A stretch of 64,000 nucleotides of DNA from Aurelia coerulea (lineage: Eukaryota > Cnidaria > Scyphozoa > Semaeostomeae > Ulmaridae). Numbering within the stretch: the first letter of the stretch is position 1; each line of letters opens with the position of its first letter. Below, piece after piece: positions 52,876 to 64,000 of this stretch. Both the position numbers and the translations under genes were made by a program. The stretch covers positions 11,074,501 to 11,138,500 of the forward strand of contig CM076960.1 in NCBI GenBank assembly GCA_039566865.1, read 5' to 3'. The notes beneath the pieces are model-generated. The model did not search any database. It was not told the DNA's origin and worked only from the letters and a program-made list of their open reading frames with translations.

Positions 52876-55800
52876 GAATCATCGATTATTTAAATGTTTA
52901 TTTTCTCAAAGAAAACAAAATATAAACACAAAAAGTGTTGAATAATGTACTTTAAGAGCTACAATTTATATTAAATAGAGTATTGCACTCATCGTTCTTT
53001 AAAACTTTAGTTCTGCCAGTAATTTGTTTTATAGCTTTATAGTAGTGCAGCAGCAACCATTCTTGGAAACATTACTAAATACATTAGTTTTTTCTTTAGT
53101 CTCGATTTATCTTTACAGCATAAACAAACATCGATTAATTAAATGTTTATTTTCTCAAAGAAAACAAAATATAAAGACATAAAGTGTGGATTAATGTACT
53201 TTAAGAGCTACAATTTATATTATATAGAGTATTGCACTCATCATTCTTTAAAACTTTAGTTCTGCCAGTAATTTCTTTTATAGCACTATATTAGTGATGC
53301 AGCAACCATTCTTGGAAATATTTCTATAGACATTAGTTTTTTCTTTAGTCTCATTTTAGCTTTACTTTATAAACAAACATCGATTTATTAAACGTTTATT
53401 TTCTCAAAGAAAGCAAAATATAAACACAAAAGTGTTGATTAACGTACTTTTAGAGCTATAATTTATATTATAAAGAGATTGCACTGATCGTCCTTTAAAA
53501 CTTAAGTTCTGCCAGTTATTTCTTTTATAGCACTACATTAGTGCTGCAGCAACCATTCTTGGAAACATTATTATAGACATTAGTTTTTTCTTTTGCTCAT
53601 TTTAGCTTTACTGCATGGAGAAACATCGATTATTTAAATGTTTATTTTCTCAAAGAAAGCAAAATATAAACAAAAAAAGTGTGGATTAACATACTTTCAG
53701 AGCTACAATTTATATTATAAAGAGATTGCACTGATCGTCCTTTAAAACTTAAGTTCTGCCAGTAGCTTCTTTTATAGCACTATATTAGTGCTGCAGCAAC
53801 CATTCTTGGAAACATTACTATAGACATTAGTGTTTTCTTTAGTCTCGATTTAGCTTTACAGCATAAACAAACATCGATTAATTAAATGTTTATTTTCTCA
53901 AAGAAAACAAAATATAAAGACATAAAGTGTGGATTAACGTACTTTAGTAGCTACAATTTATATTATAAATAGTATTGCACTCATCGTTCTTCAAAACTTT
54001 AGCTCTGCCAGTTATTTCTTTTATAGCAATATATTAGTGATGCAGCAACCATTCTTGGAAGTATTTCTATAGACATTAGATTTTTTTTTAGTCTCATTTT
54101 AGCTTTACATTATAAACAAACATCGATTTATTAAACGTTTATTTTCTCAAAGAAAGCAAAATATAAACACAAAAAGTGTGGATTAACGTACTTTCAGAGC
54201 TATAATTTATATTATAAAGAGATTGCACTGATCGTCTTTTAAAACTTAAGTTCTGCCAGTTATTTCTTTTATAGCACTATATTAGTGCTGCAGCAACCAT
54301 CTTTGGAAACATTATTATAGACATTAGTTTTTTCTTTTGCTCATTTTAGCTTTACTGCATAAAGAAACATCGATTATTTAAATGTTTATTTTCTCAAAGA
54401 AAGCAAAATATAAACACAAAAAGTGTGGATTAACGTACTTTCAGAGCTACAATTTATATTATAAAGAGATTGCACTGATCGTCCTTTAAAACTTAAGTTC
54501 TGCCAGTAGCTTCTTTTATAGCACTATATTAGTGCTGCAGCAACCATTCTTGGAAACATTACTATAGACATTAGTGTTTTCTTTAGTCTCATTTTGGCTT
54601 TATTGCATAAACTAACATCGATTAATTAAATGTTTATTTTCTCAAAGAAAACAAAATATAAACACAAAAAGTGTGGGTTAACGTACTTTAGTGGCTATAA
54701 TTCATAATATAAAGAGAATTGCACTCATCGTTCTTTAAAACTTTAGTTCTGCCAGTAATTTCTTTTATAGCACAATATTAGTGCTGCAGCAACCATTCTC
54801 GGAAACATTTCTGTAGACATTAGTTTTTTCTTTAGTCTCATTTTAGCTTTACTGCGTAAACAAACATCGATTAATTAAATGTCTACTTTCTCAAAGAAAA
54901 CATAATAAAAACACATAAAGTGTGGATTAACGTACTTTAAGAGCTACAATTTTTGATATAAAAAGTATTGAACTCATCGTTCTTTAAAACTTTATTTTGA
55001 AAGTAATCTCTTTTATAGCTTTATATTTATGCTGCAGCAACCATTCATTCTTGGGAACATTATTATAGACATTAGTTTTTTCTTTAGTCTCATATAAGCT
55101 ATTCTGCATAAACAAAAATCGATTAATTATATGTTTATTTTCTAAAAGAAAACGAAATATAAACACAAAAAGTCTTTGTTAACGTACTTTAGTAGCTTCA
55201 ATCTATAATATAAAAAGAATTGCACTGATCGTCCTTTAAAACTTAAGTTCTGCCAGTAGCTTCTTTTATAGCACAATTTTAGTGCTGCAGCAACCATTCT
55301 TGGAAACATTACTGTAGACATTGGTTTTTTCTTTAGTCTCATATAAGCTATTCTGCATTAACAAAAATCGATTAATTTTATGTTTATTTTCTCAAAGAAG
55401 ACGAAATATAAACACAAAAATTGTGGATTAACGTACTTTAGTAGCTGTAATTCATAATATATAAAAAATTGCACTCATCGTTCTTTAAAACTTTAGTTCT
55501 GCCAGTAATTTCTTTTATAGCACTAAATTAGTGCTGCAGCAACCATTCTTGGAAATATTATTATAGACATTAGTTTTTTCTTTTGCTCATTTTAGCTTTA
55601 CTGCATAAAGAATCATCGATTATTTAAATGTTTATTTTCTCAAAGAAAACAAAATATAAACACAAAAAGTGTTGAATAATGTACTTTAAGAGCTACAATT
55701 TATATTAAATAGAGTATTGCACTCATCGTTCTTTAAAACTTTAGTTCTGCCAGTAGCTTCTTTTATAGCACTATAGTAGTGCAGCAGCAACCATTCTTGG

Positions 55801-57110
55801 AAACATTACTAAATACATTAGTTTTTTCTTTAGTCTCGATTTATCTTTACAGCATAAACAAACATCGATTAATTAAATGTTTATTTTCTCAAAGAAAACA
55901 AAATATAAAGACATAAAGTGTGGATTAACGTACTTTAGTAGCGACAATTTATATTATAAATAGTATTGCACTCATCGTTCTTCAAAACTTTAGCTCTGCC
56001 AGTTATTTCTTTTATAGCACTATATTAGTGATGCAGCAACCATTCTTGGAAATATTTCTATAGACATTAGTTTTTTCTTTAGTCTCATTTTAGCTTTACT
56101 TTATAAACAAACATCGATTTATTAAACGTTTATTTTCTCAAAGAAAGCAAAATATAAACACAAAAGTGTGGATTAACGTACTTTCAGAGCTATAATTTAT
56201 ATTATAAAGAGATTGCACTGATCGTCTTTTAAAACTTAAGTTCTGCCAGTTATTTCTTTTATAGCACTACATTAGTGCTGCAGCAACCATTCTCGGAAAC
56301 ATTTCTGTAGACATTAGTTTTTTCTTTAGTCTCATTTTAGCTTTACTGCGTAAACAAACATCGATTAATTAAATATCTACTTTCTCAAAGAAAACATAAT
56401 ATAAACACATAAAGTGTGGATTAACGTACTTTAAGAGCTACAATTTTTGATATAAAAAGTATTGAACTCATCGTTCTTTAAAACTTTATTTTTGAAAGTA
56501 ATCTCTTTTATAGCTTTATATTTATGCTGCAGCAACCATTCATTCTTGGGAACATTATTATAGACATTAGATTTTTCTTTAGTCTCGTTTTAGCTTTACT
56601 ACATAAACAAACATCGATAAATTAAATAGTTATTTTCTCAAGGAAAAGAAAATATAAACACAAAAAGTGTGGATTAACGTACTTTAGTAGCTATATTTCA
56701 TAATATATAGAGTATTGCACTCATCGTTCTTTAAAACTTTAGTTCTGCCAGTAATTTGCTTTATAGCGCTATAATAGTGCAGCAGCAACCTTTCTTGGAA
56801 ACATTACGAAAGACATTAGTTTTTTCTTTAGTCTCATTTTAGCTTTACTGCAAATACAAACATCGATTAACTAAATGTCTACTTTCTCAACGAAAACAAA
56901 ATATCAACACAAAGAGTGTGGATTAACGTACTTTAAGAGCTACAATTTATATTATAAAGAGTTTTGCACTGATCGTCCTTTAAAACTTAAGTTCTGCCAG
57001 TAGCTTCTTTTATAGCACAATATTTATGCTGCAGCAACCATTCTTGGAAACATTACTGTAGACATTAGTTTTTTCTTTAGTCTCATATAAGCTATTCTGC
57101 ATAAACAAAA

Positions 57111-57359
57111 ATCGATTAATTATATGTTTATTTTCTAAAAGAAAACGAAATATAAACACAAAAAGTCTTTGTTAACGTACTTTAGTAGCTTCAATCTATA
57201 ATATAAAAAGAATTGCACTGATCGTCCTTTAAAACTTAAGTTCTGCCAGTAGCTTCTTTTATAGCACAATATTAGTGCTGCAGCAACCATTCTTGGAAAC
57301 ATTACTGTAGACATTGGTTTTTTCTTTAGTCTCATATAAGCTATTCTGCATAAACAAAA
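57111..57359. repeat. Optional CTTTGTTAACG monomer (249 bp)
   Basis: This monomer is present in unit A (near 6,480) and here, but is cleanly absent from units B (junction near 11,210) and C (junction near 15,681). Its absence leaves the flanking monomers in register, so the change was an exact one-monomer deletion or gain. It reads AAAGTCTTTGTTAACG where most monomers have AAAGTGTGGATTAACG, which destroys the ACAC/GTGT dyad. Confidence 0.8.
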
Positions 57360-59730
57360 ATCGATTAATTATATGTTTATTTTCTCAAAGAAGACGAAAT
57401 ATAAACACAAAAATTGTGGATTAACGTACTTTAGTAGCTGTAATTCATAATATAAAAAAGATTGCACTCATCGTTCTTTAAAACTTTAGTTCTGCCAGTA
57501 ATTTCTTTTATAGCACTAAATTAGTGCTGCAGCAACCATTCTTGGAAATATTATTATAGACATTAGTTTTTTCTTTTGCTCATGTTAGCTTTACTGCATA
57601 AAGAATCATCGATTATTTAAATGTTTATTTTCTCAAAGAAAACAAAATATAAACACAAAAAGTGTTGAATAATGTACTTTAAGAGCTACAATTTATATTA
57701 AATAGAGTATTGCACTCATCGTTCTTTAAAACTTTAGTTCTGCCAGTAATTTGTTTTATAGCTTTTTTAGTAGTGCAGCAGCAACCATTCTTGGAAACAT
57801 TACTAAATACATTAGTTTTTTCTTTAGTCTCGATTTATCTTTACAGCATAAACAAACATCGATTAATTAAATGTTTATTTTCTCAAAGAAAACAAAATAT
57901 AAAGACATAAAGTGTGGATTAACGTACTTTAGTAGCGACAATTTATATTATAAATAGTATTGCACTCATCGTTCTTCAAAACTTTAGCTCTGCCAGTTAT
58001 TTCTTTTATAGCACTATATTAGTGATGCAGCAACCATTCTTGGAAATATTTCTATAGACATTAGTTTTTTCTTTAGTCTCATTTTAGCTTTACTTTATAA
58101 ACAAACATCGATTTATTAAACGTTTATTTTCTCAAAGAAAGCAAAATATAAACACAAAAGTGTTGATTAACGTACTTTCAGAGCTATAATTTATATTATA
58201 AAGAGATTGCACTGATCGTCCTTTAAAACTTAAGTTCTGCCGGTTATTTCTTTTATAGCACTACATTAGTGCTGCAGCAACCATTCTTGGAAACATTATT
58301 ATAGACATTAGTTTTTTCTTTTGCTCATTTTAGCTTTACTGCATGGAGAAACATCGATTATTTAAATGTTTATTTTCTCAAAGAAAGCAAAATATAAACA
58401 AAAAAAGTGTGGATTAACATACTTTCAGAGCTACAATTTATATTATAAAGAGATTGCACTGATCGTCCTTTAAAACTTAAGTTCTGCCAGTAGCTTCTTT
58501 TATAGCACTATATTAGTGCTGCAGCAACCATTCTTGGAAACATTACTATAGACATTAGTGTTTTCTTTAGTCTCGATTTAGCTTTACAGCATAAACAAAC
58601 ATCGATTAATTAAATGTTTATTTTCTCAAAGAAAACAAAATATAAAGACATAAAGTGTGGATTAACGTACTTTAGTAGCTACAATTTATATTATAAATAG
58701 TATTGCACTCATCGTTCTTCAAAACTTTAGCTCTGCCAGTTATTTCTTTTATAGCACTATATTAGTGATGCAGCAACCATTCTTGGAAGTATTTCTATAG
58801 ACATTAGATTTTTTTTTAGTCTCATTTTAGCTTTACATTATAAACAAACATCGATTTATTAAACGTTTATTTTCTCAAAGAAAGCAAAATATAAACACAA
58901 AAAGTGTGGATTAACGTACTTTCAGAGCTATAATTTATATTATAAAGAGATTGCACTGATCGTCTTTTAAAACTTAAGTTCTGCCAGTTATTTCTTTTAT
59001 AGCACTATATTAGTGCTGCAGCAACCATCTTTGGAAACATTATTATAGACATTAGTTTTTTCTTTTGCTCATTTTAGCTTTACTGCATAAACAAACATCG
59101 ATTTATTAAATGTTTATTTTCTCAAAGAAAACAAAATATAAACACAAAATGTGTGGATTAACGGACTATAGTAGCTACAGTTTATATTTTAAAAGAGTAT
59201 TGCACTTATCGTCCTTTAAAACTATGGATCTGCCAGTAACTTCTTTTATAGCACAATATTAGTGCTGCAGCAACCATTCTCGGAATCATTTCTGTAGACA
59301 TTAGTTTTTTCTTTAGTCTCATTTTAGCTTTACTGCGTAAACAAACATCGATTAATTAAATGTCTACTTTCTCAAAGAAAACATAATAAAAACACATAAA
59401 GTGTGGATTAACGTACTTTAAGAGCTACAATTTTTGATATAAAAAGTATTGAACTCATCGTTCTTTAAAACTTTATTTTTGAAAGTAATCTCTTTTATAG
59501 CTTTATATTTATGCTGCAGCAACCATTCATTCTTGGGAACATTATTATAGACATTAGATTTTTCTTTAGTCTTGTTTTAGCATTACTACATAAACAAACA
59601 TCGATTAATTAAATGTTTATTTTCTCAAAGAAAACAAAATATAAACACAAAAAGTGTGGATTAACGTACTTTAGTAGCTGTAGTTCATAATATAAAGAAA
59701 ACTGCTCTCATCGTTCTTTAAAACTCTAGT

Positions 59731-59988
59731 GCGGCCGGTTTATTTATTTTATAGCACTACATTTGTGATGCCACAACCATTCTTGGAATCATTACTATAG
59801 ACATTAGTGTTTTCTTTAGTCTCATTTTGGCTTTACTGCATAAACTAACATCGATTAATTAAATGTTTATTTTCTCAAAGAAAACAAAATATAAACACAG
59901 AAAGTGTGGATTAACGTACTTTAGTAGCTGTAATTCATAATATAAAGAAAACTGCTCTCATCGTTCTTTAAAACTCTAGTGCGGCCGG
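59731..59988. other. GCGGCCGG monomer subtype, distal pair
   Basis: GCGGCCGG lies at 59,731-59,738 and 59,981-59,988, matching the proximal pair at 18,052 and 18,302 with the same spacing of 250 bp and the same one-base T insertion after the first motif. Confidence 0.8.
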
Positions 59989-61669
59989 TTATTTATTTTA
60001 TAGCACTACATTTGTGATGCCACAACCATTCTTGGAATCATTACTATAGACATTAGTTTTTTCTTTAGTCTCATATGAGCTTTACTGCATCAACAAACAT
60101 CGATTAATTACATGTTTATTTTCTCAAAGAAAACAAAAGTTCAACACAAAGAGTGTAGATTAACGTACTTTAAGAGCTACAATTTATATTATAAAGAGAT
60201 TGCACTGATCGTCCTTTAAAACTTAAGTTCTGCCAGAAGTTTCTTTTATAGCACTATATTAGTGCTGCAGCAACCATTCTTGGAAACATAATTATAGACA
60301 TTAGTTTTTCTTTAGTCTCGTTTTAGCTTTACAGCATAAACAAACATCGATTAATTAAATGTTTATTTTCTCAAAGAAAACAAAATATAAACACAAAAAG
60401 TGTGGATTAACGTACTTTAGTAGCTGTAATTCATAATATAAGAAAATTGCTCTCATCGTTCTTTAAAACTCTAGTTCTGCCAGTTAATACTTTTATAGCA
60501 CTATATCAGTGCTGCAGCAACCATTCTTGGAAACATTATCATAGACATTAGTTTTTTCTTTAGTTCATTTTAGCTTTACTGCATAAACAAACATCGATTG
60601 ATTAAATGTTTATTTTCTCAAAGAAAACAAAATATAAACACAAAAAGTGTGGATTAACGTACTTTAGTAGCTGTAATTCATAATATAAAGAAAATTGCTC
60701 TCATCGTTCTTTAAAACTCAAGTTCTGCCACTTATTTCTTTTATAGCACTATATTAGTGCTGCAGCAACCATTCTTGGAAGCATTATTATAGACATTGGT
60801 TTTTTTATTTAGTTCATTTTAGCTTTACTGCATAAACAAACATCGATTAATTAAATGTTTATTTTCTCAAAGAAAACAAAATATAAACACAAAAGGTGTG
60901 GGTTAACGTACTTTAGTAGCTATAGTTCAAAATTTAAAGAGAATTGCACTCATCGTTCTTTAAAACTTTAGTTCTGCCAGTAATTTCTTTTATAGCACTA
61001 AATTAGTGCTGCAGCAACCATTCTTGGAATCATTACTATAGACAATAGTGTTTTCTTTAGTCTCATTTTGGCTTTACTGCATAAACTAACATCGATTAAT
61101 TAAATGTTTATTTTCTCAAAGAAAACAAAATATAAACACAAAAAGTGTGGATTAACGTACTTTAGTAGCTACAGTTTATATTATAAAAAGTATTGCACTC
61201 ATCGTTCTTTAAAACTTTAGTTCTGCAAGTTATTTCTTTTATAGCACTATATTAGTGCTGCAGCAACCATTCTTGGAAATATTACTATAGGCATTAGTTT
61301 TTTCTTTAGTCTCGTATTAGCCTTACAGCATAAACAAACATCGATTAATTAAATGTTTATTTTTTCAAAGAAAACAAAATATAAACACACAACGTGTGGG
61401 TTAACGTACTTTAGTAGCTATAATTCATAATATAAAGAGAATTGCACTCATTGTTCTTTAAAACTCTAGTTCTGCCAGTATTTTCTTTCATATCACTATA
61501 TTAGTGCTGCAGCAACCATTCTTGGACACATTACTAAAGACATTAGTTTTCTCTTTAGTCTCGTTTTAGCTTTACAGCATAATCAAACATCGACTAATTA
61601 AATGTTTATTTTCTCAAAGAAAACAAAATATAAACACTAAACGTGTGGATTAATGTACTTTAGTAGCTG

Positions 61670-62170
61670 TAATTTATATTATAAAGAAAATTGCACTCAT
61701 CGTTCTTTAAAAGTCACGTTCTGCCAGTTATTTCTTTTATAGCACTATATTAGTGCTGCAGCAACCATTCTTGGAAGCATTATTATAGACATTGGTTTTT
61801 TTATTTAGTTCATTTTAGCTTTACTGCATAAACAAACATCGATTAATTAAATGTTTATTTTCTCAAAGAAAACAAAATATAAACACAAAAGGTGTGGGTT
61901 AACGTACTTTAGTAGCTATAGTTCATAATATAAAGAGAATTGCACTCATCGTTCTTTTAAACTTTAGTTCTGCCAGTAATTTCTTTTATGGCACTAAATT
62001 AGTGCTGCAGCAACCATTCTTGGAATCATTACTATAGACATTAGTGTTTTCTTTAGTCTCATTTTGGCTTTACTGCATATACTAATATCGATTAATTAAA
62101 TGTTTATTTTCTCAAAGAAAACAAAATATAAACACAAAAAGTGTGGATTAACGTACTTTAGTAGCTACAG
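61670..62170. repeat. Two-monomer insertion specific to distal copy
   Basis: The rare GGAAGCATTATTATAG with GACATTGG variant appears twice in the distal copy (60,777 and 61,773, 996 bp or four monomers apart) but once in the proximal copy (near 19,118). The second inserted monomer ends in GCATATACTAATATCG, a variant otherwise seen near 40,675 and 43,914. The insert is therefore mosaic rather than a simple tandem copy. Confidence 0.7.
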
Positions 62171-64000
62171 TTTATATTTTAAAAAGTATTGCACTCATCG
62201 TTCTTTAAAACTTTAGTTCTGCCAGTTATTTCTTTTATAGCACTATATTAGTGCTGCAGCAACCATTCTTGGAAATATTACTATAGGCATTAGTTTTTTT
62301 TTAGTCTCGTTTTAGCTTTACAGCATAAACAAACATCGATTAATTAAATGTTTATTTTCTCAAAGAAAACAAAATATAAACACAACGTGTGGGTTAACGT
62401 ACTTTAGTAGCTATAATTCATAATATAAAGAGAATTGCACTCATTGTTCTTTAAAACTCTAGTTCTGCCAGTACCTTTTTTCATAGCACTATATTAGTGC
62501 TGCAGCAACCATTCTTGGAAACATTATTATAGACATTAGTTTTTTCTTTAGTTCATTTTAGCTTTACTGCATAAACAAACATCGATTGATTACATGTTTA
62601 TCGTCTCAAAGAAAAAAAAATATAAACACAAAAAGTGTTGATTAATGTACTTTAAGAGCTACAATTTATATTATATAGAGTATTGCACTCATCATTCTTT
62701 AAAACTTTAGTTCTGCCAGTAATTTCTTTTATAGCGCTATAATAGTGCAGCAGCAACCATTCTTGGAAACATTATTATAGACATTAGTTTTTTCTTTAGT
62801 CTCGTTTTAGCTTTACAGCATAAACAAACATCGATTAATTAAATGTTTATTTTCTCAAAGAAAACAAAATATAAACACAACGTGTGGGTTAACGTACTTT
62901 AGTAGCTATAATTCATAATATAAAGAGTATTGCACTCATTGTTCTTTAAAACGTAAGTTCTGCCAGTTATTTCTTTTATAGCACTATATTAGTGCTGCAG
63001 CAACCATTCTTGGAAACATTATTATAGACATTAGTTTCTTCTTTAGTTCATTTTAGCTTTACTGCATAAACAAACATCGATTGATTACATGTTTATCTTC
63101 TCAAAGAAAACAAAATATAAACACAAAAAGTGTTGATTAATGTACTTTAAGAGCTACAATTTATATTATATAGAGTATTGCACTCATCATTCTTTAAAAC
63201 TTTAGTTCTGCCAGTAATTTCTTTTATAGCGCTATAATAGTGCAGCAGCAACCATTCTTGGAAACATTATTATAGACATTAGTTTTTTCTTTAGTTCATT
63301 TTAGCTTTACTGCATAAACAAACATCGATTGATTACATGTTTATCGTCTCAAAGAAAACAAAATATAAACACAAAAAGTGTTGATTAATGTACTTTAAGA
63401 GCTACAATTTATATTATATAGAGTATTGCACTCATCGTTCTTTAAAACTTAAGTTCTGCCAGTTATTTCTTTTATAGCACTATATTAGTGCTGCAGCAAC
63501 CATTCTTAGAAACTTTATTATAGACATTAGTTTCTTCTTTAGTTCATTTTAGCTTTACTGCATAAACAAACAACGATTGATTACATGTTTATCTTCTCAA
63601 AGAAAACAAAATATAAACACAAAAAGTGTTGATTAATGTACTTTAAGAGCTACAATTTATATTATGTAGAGTATTGCACTCATCATTCTTTAAAACTTTA
63701 GTTCTGCCAGTAATTTCTTTTATAGCGCTATAATAGTGCAGCAGCAACCATTCTTGGAAACATTACTAAAGACATTAGTTTTTTCTTTAGTCTCGTTTTA
63801 GCTTTACAGCATAAACAAACATCGATTAATTAAATGTTTATTTTCTCAAAGAAAACAAAATATAAACACAAAAAGTGTTGATTAATGTACTTTAAGAGAT
63901 ACAATTTATATTATATAGAGTATTGCACTCATCGTTCTTTAAAACTTTAGTTCTGCCAGTAATTTGTTTTATAGCGCTATAGTAGTGCTGCAGCAACCAT

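Larger units (their letters stand above)
59085..62580. repeat. Divergent-monomer block, distal copy
   Basis: The same order as 17,406-20,400, with AACGGACTATAG near 59,160, the GCGGCCGG pair at 59,731 and 59,981, and AAAGTTCAACAC near 60,136. It differs by the two-monomer insertion near 61.67 kb and scattered substitutions. One monomer near 59,600 reads GATTAATTAAATG where the proximal copy (near 17,924) reads GATAAATTAAATAG. Confidence 0.75.
1..64000. repeat. Satellite DNA array, ~248.5-bp monomer, ~257 head-to-tail copies
   Basis: The motif CATCGATT recurs every 247-250 bp from position 8 to position 63,820, for example at 8, 256, 504, 752 and 1001. All other monomer blocks keep the same order and orientation between these anchors. 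The span divided by the spacing, after allowing for one 97-bp deletion, gives about 257 monomers. No inversion, unique insert, transposon or gene interrupts the array. Monomers differ by scattered substitutions and small indels, while copies of higher-order units are nearly identical. This is the signature of a satellite homogenised by unequal exchange. Centromeric or heterochromatic location is inference. I do not recognise the family. Confidence 0.98.
52876..64000. repeat. Segmental duplication, distal copy
   Basis: This is the counterpart of 11,445-21,576. It retains a CTTTGTTAACG monomer at 57,111-57,359 that the proximal copy lacks, and gains two monomers near 61.67-62.17 kb and one near 62.8-63.05 kb. 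It runs to the end of the window without reaching a boundary. Confidence 0.8.

Noticed and set aside
1..64000. CRISPR-like regular repeats
   Set aside because: The repeat unit is about 248 bp and contiguous. There are no short conserved repeats separated by unique spacers, and no cas genes.
1..64000. Promoter-like TATAAA and polyadenylation-like AATAAA motifs
   Set aside because: They occur once or more in many monomers, as expected by chance in sequence of about 70% A+T, and do not coincide with any gene. Transcription of the satellite is possible but not shown by these motifs.
1..64000. tRNA or 5S-type internal promoter within the monomer
   Set aside because: I looked for A-box and B-box-like sequences and a cloverleaf. 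No GGTTCGANTCC-like element or matching stems were found on either strand.
1..64000. Telomeric repeats or an array end
   Set aside because: No TTAGGG, TTAGG or TTTAGGG tracts are present, and the array runs through both window ends without a boundary.
1..64000. Assembly artefact as the explanation of the long duplications
   Set aside because: The copies differ by whole-monomer indels, private substitutions and conversion patches, which simple assembly duplication would not create. It cannot be fully excluded without read evidence, but it is not the simplest reading.

Overview
The whole 64-kb window is one uninterrupted eukaryotic satellite-DNA array. It consists of about 257 head-to-tail copies of an A+T-rich monomer (roughly 70% A+T by eye) averaging about 248.5 bp. 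All copies lie in the same orientation. I found no protein-coding gene, RNA gene, transposon, CRISPR array or unique sequence. The longest open frames (60-110 codons) are chance frames repeated because the DNA repeats. I do not recognise the satellite family and cannot name the species. An array of this size with layered higher-order structure points to a pericentromeric, centromeric or other heterochromatic block in an animal or plant assembled from long reads, but that placement is inference.

Each monomer, counted from its conserved CATCGAT, has the same plan: ATCGAT near position 2; a long dyad (GTTTAT...ATAAAC) at about 17-48; an ACAC-A5-GTGT dyad at about 47-59; the block GGATTAACGTACTTTA; TTGCACTCATCGTTC near 103; CTGCCAGT near 134; the dyad AGCACTA-TAT-TAGTGCT near 154-170; the overlapping palindrome TGCTGCAGCA near 167-176; TTCTTGGAAA near 179; and a pyrimidine tract near 209. 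Variants of these blocks define monomer subtypes, and the order of subtypes defines higher-order repeats (HORs).

Layout. (1) 1-3140: a 13-monomer HOR (9+2+2 monomers), also present around 21.2-29.1 kb with an extra 9-monomer unit. (2) 3.72-7.64 kb: an 8-monomer tandem duplication (about 1,993 bp). (3) 4.74-17.4 kb: a 19/18/partial series of a long HOR (4,728 and 4,479 bp) that contains the 8-mer. (4) 17.4-20.4 kb: more divergent monomers, including a GCGGCCGG subtype. (5) 20.4-21.2 kb: a dimeric HOR. (6) 28.6-48.1 kb: a mosaic with 9- and 13-monomer units (2,246 and 3,237 bp), a 3,238-bp-spaced duplication at 40-44.7 kb, and the only truncated monomer I found (junction 39,990-39,994). (7) 48.1-64.0 kb: a second copy of the 3.7-21.6 kb region, with local expansions and single-monomer insertions or deletions. 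The best-matched part is 11.4-21.6 kb against 52.9-64.0 kb, offset about 41.4-42.4 kb.

The array appears to have evolved by unequal exchange and segmental duplication in whole-monomer steps, plus short conversion patches. Many sites that distinguish subtypes are CpG versus TpG or CpA, as expected if the array has been cytosine-methylated, while the CpG inside ATCGAT is almost invariant. Monomer counts and boundaries come from reading phased anchor motifs by eye and should be treated as approximate to within one monomer.
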